NCBI RefSeq assembly: GCF_913058315.1
Contig: NZ_CAJXQY010000044.1
Coordinates: 1 to 32,044, forward strand
Reading direction: 5' to 3'
From: an uncultured Alteromonas sp.
Lineage (GTDB): Bacteria > Pseudomonadota > Gammaproteobacteria > Enterobacterales > Alteromonadaceae
DNA length: 32,044 nt
The translations under genes and the position numbers were made by a program. This document shows positions 1 through 8,607 of the stretch, in pieces. The stretch's first letter is position 1, and each line of letters opens with the position of its first letter. The notes beneath the pieces are model-generated. The model was not told where the DNA came from and did no database searches. It saw only the letters and a program-made list of their open reading frames with translations.

Positions 1-1887
1 ATCTTAAAGGCTGCTAATCAGCTTGAAGACCATCAATTGCATTGCTTTGCCTATAAAAACTATGGTGAAAAAGGCAATGTCATTACCGATGTTATTGGCG
101 TATTAGGTCTTCATGATGAGCTGGCGGTGAGTGATAGCTCTGTGAATGTCTCCTACAGCTTCGCCGCACTGGAACTTAAGCGCTGGCTTAATCAATTCCC
201 GATTAGTGCATTGCAGGGGGAGCTCGACGCGTATTTACAGGCAGCCAGTACTGGTGCTAACCGTTACCGTTTATTAGACGATGAAACCCTGGCGGCTTAT
301 AAACAGCAGCTTGCCGACGTCACTGCTAAATTTCAGCAGTTATTACCTGAACAGGATTGGCGCCTGGTGACGGAGGCTATTGATAAAGTGGCTGAATTAC
401 CCTGGTTTCGGCAGAATGATCATGAGTCTGATATTGCCGGTTTGGTCAGTCAGTTGCGACAGGATAAGCCAATGCTGTTCAGGGCGCTTGGCGTGGTAAT
501 CGATTCAGCCGATCAACCTGTATACGAAACGTCTATTAAAACGCTGTTCAGGTTAAAACGGGGAATACGCTGGTTAGCCACAATGCCGTTGTTCTACAAG
601 AGCGTACTCAACGCGGTCAGACAAAAACTGAATGCCTCACGACATCGCACGACACTGCAACCATCCGCTGCGCTGAATAACGCGGTAAAAATCGATAATG
701 CAGAGATTATTCCGCAGTTATCCGGTTCTACGCCGGCCAGAATGCGCGGTGGAATTCGAGCGTTGGCGCTGCCGGATTTTGCCCATCAGTTTCGTCATCA
801 GCAGGTTACCCAACAGGAAACACCGCCGGTATGTGTTACCCAAACTGATGTATTAGCAGCCCAGCCAAATATTACTCGTTATAAGAAAGGGCATTATTAT
901 TATGGCGGGCCGGCATTCAGTAACTTTGGGCATTTCATTGCGGAATCGATTCATCGCTTAGCGGCTCTGCCCGGTGCTGAACAGCAGACCGGTATCAGTA
1001 AGGTGCTGATTTTACCTCAGCTACGTCGACGCTTACGCAAGCTGGCAAAGCCTTTATTACCGCCGAATTTTTATGAAATTCTCGATTATCTTGGGGTAGA
1101 TAAATCCCGGGTAGAGTTAATTGATAAGCCACTGCGTGTTGAGAACTTATGGGTTGCGCCACAACAAAGTTTGTTTCGTAGTCGCCGTCAGATTTCAGCG
1201 GATTATCGTCAGTTTCTGCAGCAGTGTGAGCGCCGAGCCGGCATCATTGCTGATAATCAGCTACCGCCTAAAATCTATGTGAGCCGCACACCCTTCTTGT
1301 TGCGGGGAAGCTTTGCTGGCGAACGTTATATTGAGCAATTCTTTGCCCTGCAGGGTTACACCATATTCCGACCGGAAAACCACTCTCTGTACGAACAGTT
1401 AAGCTACTATAAGAGCGCCACTGAAATCGTGTTGGCGGAAGGGGCCGCGTTGCATGTAATGGAGTTACTTGGCGACATCACCGCAAGAATAACGGTGCTC
1501 CAGCGAAGACATAATTCGGATCTGCTGTTTAGCCCGTTACTGGAAGCCCGGTGTAAGAATGTCGGTTTCTTTGGGGCCTTGAAGGTGTTGCCCTCTTTAT
1601 TTGTTGTAAAAGGGTATAAGAGTGCTGCCCACGGTAGTGCTCTGTCGGTTCTGCACGCAGAAGCGCTTCGTGATTACCTGTCCCGGCACCTGGGCCTTAA
1701 GGGGTTTGACGCTGATGAATTTCTGGGCACAGTTCAGCAGGATATTGCTGCTTACCTGCACGCCTATGCAAATATTCTTCGTACCAACGATGATATAAAG
1801 CAGTTACCGGACGAATTTATTAAAAAAGTCGAAGAATTAGAACCCGCTTATACGGGCGAAATGCCTGCAAAGTGGGAGCTGGATTAA
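1..1887 (+). CDS. glycosyltransferase family 61-like protein (5' end cut by window)
   Basis: The reading frame is open from base 1 to the TAA at 1885-1887 (628 residues visible), so the true start lies upstream. The C-terminal half looks like the GT61/DUF563 fold: HYYYGGPAFSNFGHFIAES, then KIYVSRTPFLLRG, then a late segment with GYTIFRPENHSLYEQL, AEGAALHVMELLG and VLQRR. This is the usual SR / eQ / hGAaL series of that family, which transfers sugars onto glycans. The N-terminal 200 or so residues have no fold I recognise. They are alpha-helical and carry an NVSYSFAALELKRWLN stretch reminiscent of proteins from polysaccharide or sulfotransferase clusters (weak resemblance). No other glycan genes are inside the window, so the acceptor is unknown. 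Capsule, exopolysaccharide or protein glycosylation are possible. Family call is fairly good; the biological role is inference. Confidence 0.7.
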   Translation: MLKAANQLEDHQLHCFAYKNYGEKGNVITDVIGVLGLHDELAVSDSSVNVSYSFAALELKRWLNQFPISALQGELDAYLQAASTGANRYRLLDDETLAAYKQQLADVTAKFQQLLPEQDWRLVTEAIDKVAELPWFRQNDHESDIAGLVSQLRQDKPMLFRALGVVIDSADQPVYETSIKTLFRLKRGIRWLATMPLFYKSVLNAVRQKLNASRHRTTLQPSAALNNAVKIDNAEIIPQLSGSTPARMRGGIRALALPDFAHQFRHQQVTQQETPPVCVTQTDVLAAQPNITRYKKGHYYYGGPAFSNFGHFIAESIHRLAALPGAEQQTGISKVLILPQLRRRLRKLAKPLLPPNFYEILDYLGVDKSRVELIDKPLRVENLWVAPQQSLFRSRRQISADYRQFLQQCERRAGIIADNQLPPKIYVSRTPFLLRGSFAGERYIEQFFALQGYTIFRPENHSLYEQLSYYKSATEIVLAEGAALHVMELLGDITARITVLQRRHNSDLLFSPLLEARCKNVGFFGALKVLPSLFVVKGYKSAAHGSALSVLHAEALRDYLSRHLGLKGFDADEFLGTVQQDIAAYLHAYANILRTNDDIKQLPDEFIKKVEELEPAYTGEMPAKWELD

Positions 1888-2412
1888 CTGCCCGGCTACA
1901 CAATTTTATTGCCGGTGGTAAACTCGCGCCTGGCGTCCGGATTGTTTGTAATCCTGTTAACAATACTATTTAGCAAAAACTGAATAAAAGACGGTTGAGG
2001 CGGACATCTGATTACAGGGCGGTGAAAACCAATCTACAACGCTTTGCATATCTGCGCTAAATACTCAATTCCCCACCCGCACTATTTACCTACTTCTTTG
2101 AATTGTATTATAAGTAACAGTTATAAGGCTTAAACGTTTCATAAGTGGTATTTACGTGCTTAAGGCTAAATTTTCTCTTTCAATTTCGATTTTATTTATG
2201 CATTATTGGCTCCTCGCTGTAATCCTTTCCTAAAACTCCAATAAAAATGGAAGATTACAAAATTGTAGATATAAACCAGTTTTATAGAGCAAAAGCTTTA
2301 CAATTTTGTAGTAAATGGATCAAAAGCACCTTGTGGCAACAAACAGATACCGCTTAATCGCTCCTTAAAACAGCGGTTAGGTTAATTTTGCCCGGAGGAA
2401 AGGAGGATACTC
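1888..2412. other. 525-base intergenic region upstream of pntAA
   Basis: No convincing gene is present. The stretch is AT-rich, especially 2080-2330. It holds a weak hairpin (GGATT/AATCC at 1939-1954, without a T tract), the tandem dyad motif at 2255-2311 listed separately, a leader inverted repeat (ACCGCT at 2349-2354 with AGCGGT at 2372-2377), and a very strong purine-rich ribosome site (GGAGGAAAGGAGG) just before the TTG start of pntAA. The pnt promoter is probably here, but I could not place -35/-10 boxes with confidence. Confidence 0.6.
2255..2311. promoter_or_regulatory. tandem dyad motif TTACAANNTTGTAG, candidate operator for pntAA
   Basis: TTACAAAATTGTAG at 2255-2268 and TTACAATTTTGTAG at 2298-2311 differ only in the two central bases. 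Each is a near-perfect palindrome, and their starts are 43 bases apart, close to four helical turns, so both would face the same side of DNA. They lie about 100-160 bases before pntAA. This pattern suits a dimeric regulator binding two sites. It does not match the HexR, FNR or TyrR consensus as I know them. Function is inferred. Confidence 0.45.
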
Positions 2413-3570
2413 TTGAAACTCTTAGTTCTAAATGAAGCAAGGCATGCTATTGATAGTAGTTTTGTCGAACAGCGCTGTGCTGTAACGCCTGCCACTGTTA
2501 TGCGGTTTACCCGAATGGGCTTTACCGTCATGATTGAGCAAGATGCTGGCGCGTTATCAGGTTATCCCGATGCCGCCTACACCGAACAAGGTGCCAGTAT
2601 TGTTGAAGCAACCGCCGAAGTACTTGGCGATGCGGATATTGTGCTCTACGTTAACCGTCCCCTAAGCAGTCAGTTAGAACAGCTGAAAGCCAGCGCACTG
2701 GTGATTGGTCATATTGATCCTTTCTTCCAGCAGGAACTGGTTGAGAGTATGGCCTCCAAAGGCTTGTCGACGCTGTCAGTGGAAATGATCCCGCGTTCCT
2801 CCCGTGCCCAGAAAATGGATGCCCTGAGTTCGCAGGCGAGCCTGGCTGGCTACGTAATGATGATGCAGGCTGCCAACGCGTTGCCAAGCATTCTGCCGAT
2901 GATGATGACCCCATCCGGCACCATCAAACCCGCCAAGGTGTTTATCATTGGTGCTGGTGTGGCCGGCTTGCAGGCCATTGCTACCGCCAAGCGTTTAGGC
3001 GCTAACGTACTGGCGTATGATACCCGCCCGGTAGTGGCTGAGCAGGTTGAGTCGTTAGGCGGCAAGTTCCTTAAAATCGATATTGGTGAAACCGGCCAGA
3101 CGAAAGACGGTTATGCCAAAGAGCTCACCGATGAACAAAAAGCCAAACAGCAGGATGCCCAGCGCGACGCGATTGCCGATTCAGACATCGTCATTACAAC
3201 CGCACAGCTATTTGGGCGTAAGCCCCCGGTGTTGATTTCAAAAGCTACCCTGGCGCTTATGAAACCCGGTAGCGTTGTGGTGGATATGGCGGCATTGTCG
3301 GGCGGCAATGTTGAAGGCTCTGTGCCCGGCGAAACAGCCGTAGTAGAGGGCGTTACCGTAATTGGTGACGGTCACTGGAGCCAGCGCGTTGCCCGCAACG
3401 CCACCGATATGTATGCCAATAACCTGATCAATCTCATTGATGAGTTTTTCGATACAGAATCCAAGCAGTTTACGCTCGATCTGGAAGACGAAATTCTTGC
3501 CAGTAGTGTGATTACCCACGCTGGCGACATCACCAATGACATGCTCAAAAACGCATACAAAGGGGGCTAA
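2413..3570 (+). CDS. pntAA: NAD(P) transhydrogenase subunit alpha part 1 (NAD(H)-binding domain I)
   Basis: This is the soluble NAD(H)-binding subunit of the proton-pumping transhydrogenase, which uses the proton gradient to pass hydride from NADH to NADP+. At 385 residues it has only domain I, like the Rhodospirillum rubrum PntAA, not the ~510-residue PntA of E. coli. Visible motifs are IPRSSRAQKMDALSSQAS (about 126-143), the Rossmann loop IIGAGVAG (178-185) and AYDTR (201-205). The start is TTG at 2413, chosen because GGAGGAAAGGAGG ends a few bases upstream. pntAB follows after three bases, so the three pnt genes form one operon. The long upstream spacer carries the likely control region. 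Confidence 0.95.
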   Translation: MKLLVLNEARHAIDSSFVEQRCAVTPATVMRFTRMGFTVMIEQDAGALSGYPDAAYTEQGASIVEATAEVLGDADIVLYVNRPLSSQLEQLKASALVIGHIDPFFQQELVESMASKGLSTLSVEMIPRSSRAQKMDALSSQASLAGYVMMMQAANALPSILPMMMTPSGTIKPAKVFIIGAGVAGLQAIATAKRLGANVLAYDTRPVVAEQVESLGGKFLKIDIGETGQTKDGYAKELTDEQKAKQQDAQRDAIADSDIVITTAQLFGRKPPVLISKATLALMKPGSVVVDMAALSGGNVEGSVPGETAVVEGVTVIGDGHWSQRVARNATDMYANNLINLIDEFFDTESKQFTLDLEDEILASSVITHAGDITNDMLKNAYKGG

Positions 3571-3573
3571 TCC

Positions 3574-3858
3574 ATGGAAACTATTTACCTGATCTTTATT
3601 GTTCTGCTGGCTGCCTTCTTAGGGTTTGAACTTATTCGTAAGGTGCCGGCAACACTGCACACGCCATTGATGTCGGGCTCTAACGCCATATCCGGGATCA
3701 CCCTGGTTGGCGCTCTGGTCGCTTCTGGCTCAGATAACGATACGCTGACCACTATTTTGGGAACCGCTGCCGTTGCTCTGGCCAGTATTAACGTTGTGGG
3801 TGGCTATATGGTTACCGACCGCATGCTTAGCATGTTCAAGAAAAAACAAGGCAAGTAA
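3574..3858 (+). CDS. pntAB: NAD(P) transhydrogenase subunit alpha part 2 (membrane)
   Basis: A 94-residue membrane subunit with three hydrophobic segments, corresponding to the C-terminal membrane part of fused PntA. The conserved stretch KVPATLHTPLMSGSNAISG (about 23-41) identifies it. His29 in LHTPLM is notable: in split enzymes such as that of Thermus thermophilus a histidine in this subunit is proposed to work in the proton channel, taking the role of the E. coli beta-subunit His91, and the latter is absent here (see pntB). The gene sits between pntAA (gap 3 bases) and pntB (gap 12 bases). Its stop codon overlaps the AAGGAG ribosome site of pntB. Confidence 0.94.
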   Translation: METIYLIFIVLLAAFLGFELIRKVPATLHTPLMSGSNAISGITLVGALVASGSDNDTLTTILGTAAVALASINVVGGYMVTDRMLSMFKKKQGK

Positions 3859-3870
3859 GGAGATTATGCT

Positions 3871-5259
3871 GTGAGTAATAATGCATTGATCATTAATCTT
3901 GCCTACGTACTGGCAACCACGTTATTCATTGTTGGCCTTAAATTACTGAGTCATCCGTCATCGGCCAAAAAAGGCAACCTGGTGTCGGCTGTCGGTATGT
4001 TTATTGCCGTGGTCGTAACCTTAATCGACCAGCAAATTATCAGCTATCACTGGATCCTGCTGGGCTTCGTGATAGGCGGTGCCTACGGTGCCTGGAAAGC
4101 AAAAACCGTCGAAATGACGCAAATGCCGGAAATGGTGTCGCTGTTTAACGGTTTTGGTGGCGCAGCTTCGTTGTTGCTCGGCTGGGCAACGGTTTCCGGT
4201 ATGGGGCCTATTGCGCTGGCAACTACCGATTGGCTGATTTTCCTGACCGTTTTCCTAACCATTCTGATTGGTGGCATCACGTTCTCAGGTTCGGTAATAG
4301 CCTGGGGCAAACTGTCAGGGAAGATGTCGTCTAAAGCGTTTATCTTTACCGGTTTACGTGAACTCAGCATTCTCCACCTGGTGGCCTTTGTTGTGGTGGG
4401 CTATTTGTTTGCCACCGACCCGGGTAATCCGATGTGGCTGTACGTGTCGATTGCTCTGGCATTAAGCTTTGGTATCTGGGCTACCATCTCCATTGGTGGT
4501 GCCGACATGCCGGTAGTAATTGCCTTGCTTAACTCGTATTCAGGTGTTGCAGCCTGTGCGGCGGGCCTGGCGGTGGCCAACACCATTTTGATTGTGACCG
4601 GTTTATTAGTGGGCGCGTCGGGTCTTATCCTCACGAACATCATGTGTAAAGCCATGAACCGCTCGTTAATGAACGTACTGATGTCGGGTTTTGCCAAACC
4701 GGTAGAAATGGGTGAAGCCATTGAAGGTGAAGTGAAAATCATGTCTGCCCAGGACGCATTCTATGTATTGGAAGCCGCGCAATCTGTACTGGTAGTGCCG
4801 GGGTACGGTATGGCGGTTGCGCAAGCTCAGCATGCGGTTCGTGAAATGCAGTCGTTGCTGGAAGAGAACAACTGTACGGTGGAATACGCCATTCACCCGG
4901 TTGCCGGGCGTATGCCTGGTCATATGAACGTACTGCTGGCCGAAGCGGATGTACCTTATGATCTGCTGTGCGAAATGGATGATGTAAATCCTCGTATGGA
5001 AAATTACGACGTGGTGATTGTTATTGGTGCCAACGACGTGGTTAACCCGGCGGCTAAAGAAATGAAGGGCAGTCCTATCTACGGTATGCCGGTTATTGAG
5101 GTGTACCGGGCAAAAACCGTATTTGTGCTTAAGCGTTCTGCCAATGCGGGCTTTGCAGGGGTTGATAACCCGTTGTTCTTTAAAGACAACACCCGCATGG
5201 TACTCGGTGATGCCAAAGAGACTATCAACAGCATTATTCGTGAGTTTGGTGACGACTAA
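3871..5259 (+). CDS. pntB: NAD(P) transhydrogenase subunit beta
   Basis: 462 residues, the full length of PntB. About eight or nine membrane segments fill residues 5-260 (domain II), followed by the NADP(H)-binding domain III: VVPGYGMAVAQAQ (308-320), HPVAGRMPGHMNVLLAEADVP (part of 342-362), GANDVVNPAA (386-395) and KRSANAGFAGVDNPLF (421-436). These are classic PntB signatures. In the membrane motif QMPEMVSLFNGFGG the residue near position 93 is Asn, where E. coli has the proton-channel His91. The start is GTG at 3871, because the ATG at 3866 runs into a stop at once and AAGGAG precedes the GTG. A strong terminator follows at 5285, ending the operon. Confidence 0.96.
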   Translation: MSNNALIINLAYVLATTLFIVGLKLLSHPSSAKKGNLVSAVGMFIAVVVTLIDQQIISYHWILLGFVIGGAYGAWKAKTVEMTQMPEMVSLFNGFGGAASLLLGWATVSGMGPIALATTDWLIFLTVFLTILIGGITFSGSVIAWGKLSGKMSSKAFIFTGLRELSILHLVAFVVVGYLFATDPGNPMWLYVSIALALSFGIWATISIGGADMPVVIALLNSYSGVAACAAGLAVANTILIVTGLLVGASGLILTNIMCKAMNRSLMNVLMSGFAKPVEMGEAIEGEVKIMSAQDAFYVLEAAQSVLVVPGYGMAVAQAQHAVREMQSLLEENNCTVEYAIHPVAGRMPGHMNVLLAEADVPYDLLCEMDDVNPRMENYDVVIVIGANDVVNPAAKEMKGSPIYGMPVIEVYRAKTVFVLKRSANAGFAGVDNPLFFKDNTRMVLGDAKETINSIIREFGDD

Positions 5260-5284
5260 AGCTCTCGCCTAGTCAATCATCGTA

Positions 5285-5323
5285 AAAATGGCCTGCATGA
5301 GTGAATTGCGCAGGCCATTTTTT
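5285..5323 (+). terminator. Rho-independent terminator after pntB
   Basis: AAAATGGCCTGC (5285-5296) pairs with GCAGGCCATTTTTT (5310-5323) across a 13-base loop. The GC-rich stem runs directly into a T tract, 26 bases after the pntB stop. Textbook intrinsic terminator. Confidence 0.9.
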
Positions 5324-5380
5324 GTTGCTGCTGATAATATCTCAGACTCGTTCCGTTAAATGCGTGTTTTGGAGTAAGTG

Positions 5381-5869
5381 GTGAAAGATAAAGTCCTGTC
5401 AGTTGCATTAGTGTGCATCATTGCCCTGAAATGCATGGATCTTTACATCGACTTTTCAGAGGATCTTGAACTCATTCATATTATTCAGGAGTCCATTTTA
5501 ATCCTGATATCCTCCGGTTTGTTTCTGTTTCTTATCTTTGATATTCGTCAGCGTTCCAATGCATTAAAGGCGTTGCGGAACGATTTAGAGGTGTCTAACA
5601 GTAAAGTCAGCCAGATGTCTGAAGAACTCAAGCGCTCCAAGCGTGATTTTTTTGCCGCCGTGCAGGAACAGTTTGAGCGCTGGCAACTCACCCCCAGCGA
5701 AAAAGATGTCGGGCTATTCTTACTCAAGGGCCTTAGCCTTAACGAAATTGCCGAGCTGCGCCAGACATCGGAGAAAACCATTCGCCACCAGGCTTCCTCC
5801 GTTTATAAAAAGTCGGAATGTACCGGCCGTCATGAGTTAGCCGCGTTTTTCTTTGAAGAAATGGGCTAA
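5381..5869 (+). CDS. membrane-anchored LuxR-type HTH regulator
   Basis: A 162-residue protein (163 if the adjacent GTG at 5378 is used). GGAG at 5371-5374 gives six bases to the GTG at 5381 but only three to 5378, so 5381 is preferred. Order of parts: two hydrophobic helices (about 5-25 and 35-55), a charged coiled-coil-like linker (about 58-92), then a LuxR/GerE-type helix-turn-helix: LTPSEKDVGLFLLKGLSLNEIAELRQTSEKTIRHQ (98-132, split here from a longer match) ending in HELAAFFFEEMG. There is no receiver or ligand domain, so the membrane part or its partners must supply the signal. It lies after the pnt terminator and converges on frdB with three bases between stops. Target genes are unknown. 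Confidence 0.75.
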   Translation: MKDKVLSVALVCIIALKCMDLYIDFSEDLELIHIIQESILILISSGLFLFLIFDIRQRSNALKALRNDLEVSNSKVSQMSEELKRSKRDFFAAVQEQFERWQLTPSEKDVGLFLLKGLSLNEIAELRQTSEKTIRHQASSVYKKSECTGRHELAAFFFEEMG

Positions 5870-5872
5870 CGG

Positions 5873-6637
5873 TTAACTTACCCCGGCAACCGCCATTGCG
5901 CGGCGCATATAAGCGATTTGTTGCGCCAGCGGCAGCTCTTTGGGGCAGAAGTCCTCGCATCCCAGCATGGTCATACAGCCAAACACGCCGTCTTCATTAC
6001 CTACCAGCGCATAAAACTGCGCATCAGTACGATTATCGCGAGGGTCAATTTTAAAACGCGCCAGCTGATTAAGACCCACAGCTCCGACGAATTCAGGGCG
6101 CATTTGCGCGGTGCCACAGCCGGCAATACAACAGCCACATTCAATGCAGCGCTCCAGCTCGTAAATCTGCTCCGCTGTTTCAGGTGCCATTTTTTCTTCA
6201 ATGGCATCGATATTGGTTTCTTCATTACTGTGGATCCAGGTTTGCAAGTGCTCACTCATTCCCCGCATCCATTTGCCGGTATTCACCGACAAGTCGCCAA
6301 TCAGTTCAAAGCCGGGCAGTGGCATTAGGGTCACTTTAGCCGGTAGCTGACTGACCAGTGTTCGGCAGGCCAGCCCAGGGCGACCATTAATTAACATGGC
6401 GCAACTGCCGCAAATTCCGGCCCGACACACAAAATCAAACTGTAATGATGGCGCTTGTTTAGCCCGTATTTCATTTAGTGCGATAAACAGCGTCATACTG
6501 TCGGCTTCTTCCAGCTCGTAGCTTTCAAAATGCGGTTCGCTGTTGTCGTCAAAAGGGTTATGCCGAAAAATGGCAAACTCAATGGTACGCGCAGTAGTTA
6601 CCTTTACCGGGATGGTTTGTTCGTTTACGGCATTCAT
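5873..6637 (-). CDS. frdB: fumarate reductase iron-sulfur subunit
   Basis: 254 residues carrying electrons between the haem subunit and FrdA. Cysteines for [2Fe-2S] are Cys71, 76, 79 and 91 (CRAGICGSC...C). The ferredoxin-like part has CIECGCCIAGC (164-174) and CMTMLGCEDFCP (221-232), which supply ligands to the [4Fe-4S] and [3Fe-4S] clusters. The ATG at 6637 overlaps the TGA of frdA (ATGA), so it is translationally coupled. Order C-A-B and the haem subunit type match Wolinella/Shewanella quinol:fumarate reductase, not the E. coli FrdABCD form. It works on the cytoplasmic face of the inner membrane. A role as succinate dehydrogenase cannot be excluded from sequence alone. Confidence 0.93.
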   Translation of the reverse strand: MNAVNEQTIPVKVTTARTIEFAIFRHNPFDDNSEPHFESYELEEADSMTLFIALNEIRAKQAPSLQFDFVCRAGICGSCAMLINGRPGLACRTLVSQLPAKVTLMPLPGFELIGDLSVNTGKWMRGMSEHLQTWIHSNEETNIDAIEEKMAPETAEQIYELERCIECGCCIAGCGTAQMRPEFVGAVGLNQLARFKIDPRDNRTDAQFYALVGNEDGVFGCMTMLGCEDFCPKELPLAQQIAYMRRAMAVAGVS

Positions 6638-8607
6638 GATTCAAGTTCCTCTGATAAACGGCCGTTACGACCTCTGAAGGGGGCCGGTAAACATTCAGCA
6701 AATGGCATTAACTCATGCTGTTTGGTAAAGCGGTCTGCGGCGGTGGCCTGCACACTGTCTACTTTGGCCTGACGAGCAGGCGTATCCGGGTGGTCAATAC
6801 GCTCTTTACCACCGTAACCCCGCCAGCCCGGTGGAAGCTCCATGGTTTTGACATCAAGTGGTTCGTAGTCGATGGCCGGTGAGGAGGCTTCGGTTGGCCA
6901 ACTGGTCAACGTGCGTTTAAGCCAGTGCTTATCATCACGCAGTGGAAAGTCTTCGCGGCTATGGGCTCCCCGGCTTTCTTCACGGGCTAGCGCACCACTG
7001 GCCACACACAGACTGAGTTTTAGCATCTTTTTGGCGCGGTAAGCGGCACAGAGTTCCGGATTGACACCACGACTGGTGTCGTTAACCTTTATCCTTGAGG
7101 CTCTTTCATTCAGGGATTGCAGCTCGTTAACGGCTTCACTGAGCTGCTCGCCATGGCGGAAAATACCGACTTTCTCGGTCATTACCGATTGCATGGCTTC
7201 AATAATTTGCCAGGCGTTTTCGTTGTTGTCGCTGCGCTGGAACGAGGCCAGTTCATCGGTGACCGCTGCTACCTGACTGTCGATGGCCACTGAGCTGATC
7301 GCCAGCGACGCGTCGGTCATCAGGCTGTCCGCCATAAATTCTCCTACAATCATACCGGCCACCACAGTTTCGGCTACCGAGTTACCGCCTAACCGGTTAA
7401 AGCCGTGCATATCCCAGCAAGCAGCTTCACCTGCAGCAAACAAACCTTTTAAGGTGGGTGACTCGCCGCGATAATCCGTGCGCACGCCGCCCATAGAATA
7501 ATGCTGGGCCGGGCGCACCGGGATCAGCGACTCGGTAGGGTCGATGCCCAGAAAGTACTGGCAGATCTCTTTGACTTCCCGCAGCTTGCTGTTGATATGG
7601 GCCTTGCCGAGCAGGCGGATGTCGAGCCACAGGTGTTCTCCAAAACGTGATTGCACACCATGACCTTTGCGAATATGGGTTTCCATCCAGCGCGACACCA
7701 CATCACGTGAGGCGAGCTCGCGTTTTTCAGGCTCGTAATCAGGCATAAAGCGGTGTTTTTGGGCGTCGAGCAGCAGGCCACCATCACCCCGGCAGCCTTC
7801 GGTAACCAATATACCCGCCGGGAAGATACCGGTAGGGTGAAACTGGACGGCTTCCATATTGCCCAGTTTGGCAATGCCGGTCTCCAGCGCAATAGCAGTG
7901 CCAATGCCCTGATTGATCACTGCATTGGTCGATACCCGGTAAATCCGGCCAAAACCGCCGGTGGCGATACAGGTCACTTTAGCCAGATAAACAATCAGTT
8001 CACCGGTAACAAGGTTACGGACTATGGCACCCTGGCAGCGACCGTCTTCGTGCAGCAGGGCAATGGCTTCCATGCGCTCATGAACGTCAATGCCCTCAGC
8101 AATGGCCTGATTGCTCATGGTGTAAAGCATGGAATGACCGGTGCCATCGGCCACATAATTGGTGCGCCACTTGGCAGTGCCACCAAAGTTGCGGGCGGTA
8201 ATCAGGCCGTGCGCTTCATCGCGTTCGGTAATGGTGACTTCCTCACCGTTTATCACGCTTTTGTGATCGCCTTTTTGCACCCGGTTCCACGGAACACCCC
8301 AGGCGGCCAGCTCGCGTACTGCCTTGGGCGCAGTATGCACAAACATACGAGCCACTAGCTGATCCGCTCCCCAGTCACTACCCCGGATAGTATCGGCAAA
8401 GTGCACATCTTCGTTGTCACCCCAGCCTTTAGCGCTGTTACCTAAACTGGCCTGCATACCGCCTTGTGCGGCCGCGCTGTGGGAGCGTTTTGGGGGCACC
8501 AGGCTTAAAATCAACGGCGTAAATCCGCGGCGTTTAACCCCAATAGCGGCGCGTAAACCGGCGAGTCCGCCGCCTATAATCAATGCATCGGTTACAATAG
8601 TTTGCAT
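6634..8607 (-). CDS. frdA: fumarate reductase flavoprotein subunit
   Basis: 657 residues, the catalytic subunit that reduces fumarate to succinate. It begins with a FAD Rossmann loop, ALIIGGGLAGLRAA (8-21). His43 in RSHSAAAQGG is the covalent FAD attachment site. Active-site residues seen are His257 (FHPTG), Arg301 (ASRDVVSR) and His369 (RPAQHYSMGG), at the same numbers reported for Wolinella succinogenes FrdA. The GCRGDGG segment (271-277) is also conserved. The ATG overlaps the frdC stop as TAATG, and the stop overlaps frdB. Expression is probably linked to oxygen or electron-acceptor supply, but I found no good FNR box upstream. Confidence 0.94.
   Translation of the reverse strand: MQTIVTDALIIGGGLAGLRAAIGVKRRGFTPLILSLVPPKRSHSAAAQGGMQASLGNSAKGWGDNEDVHFADTIRGSDWGADQLVARMFVHTAPKAVRELAAWGVPWNRVQKGDHKSVINGEEVTITERDEAHGLITARNFGGTAKWRTNYVADGTGHSMLYTMSNQAIAEGIDVHERMEAIALLHEDGRCQGAIVRNLVTGELIVYLAKVTCIATGGFGRIYRVSTNAVINQGIGTAIALETGIAKLGNMEAVQFHPTGIFPAGILVTEGCRGDGGLLLDAQKHRFMPDYEPEKRELASRDVVSRWMETHIRKGHGVQSRFGEHLWLDIRLLGKAHINSKLREVKEICQYFLGIDPTESLIPVRPAQHYSMGGVRTDYRGESPTLKGLFAAGEAACWDMHGFNRLGGNSVAETVVAGMIVGEFMADSLMTDASLAISSVAIDSQVAAVTDELASFQRSDNNENAWQIIEAMQSVMTEKVGIFRHGEQLSEAVNELQSLNERASRIKVNDTSRGVNPELCAAYRAKKMLKLSLCVASGALAREESRGAHSREDFPLRDDKHWLKRTLTSWPTEASSPAIDYEPLDVKTMELPPGWRGYGGKERIDHPDTPARQAKVDSVQATAADRFTKQHELMPFAECLPAPFRGRNGRLSEELES

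Noticed and set aside
7753..8358. 201-residue open frame opposite frdA
   Set aside because: Antisense shadow of a well-supported gene with no independent signals; the same applies to other frames opposite pntB, glpK, speA and glmS.
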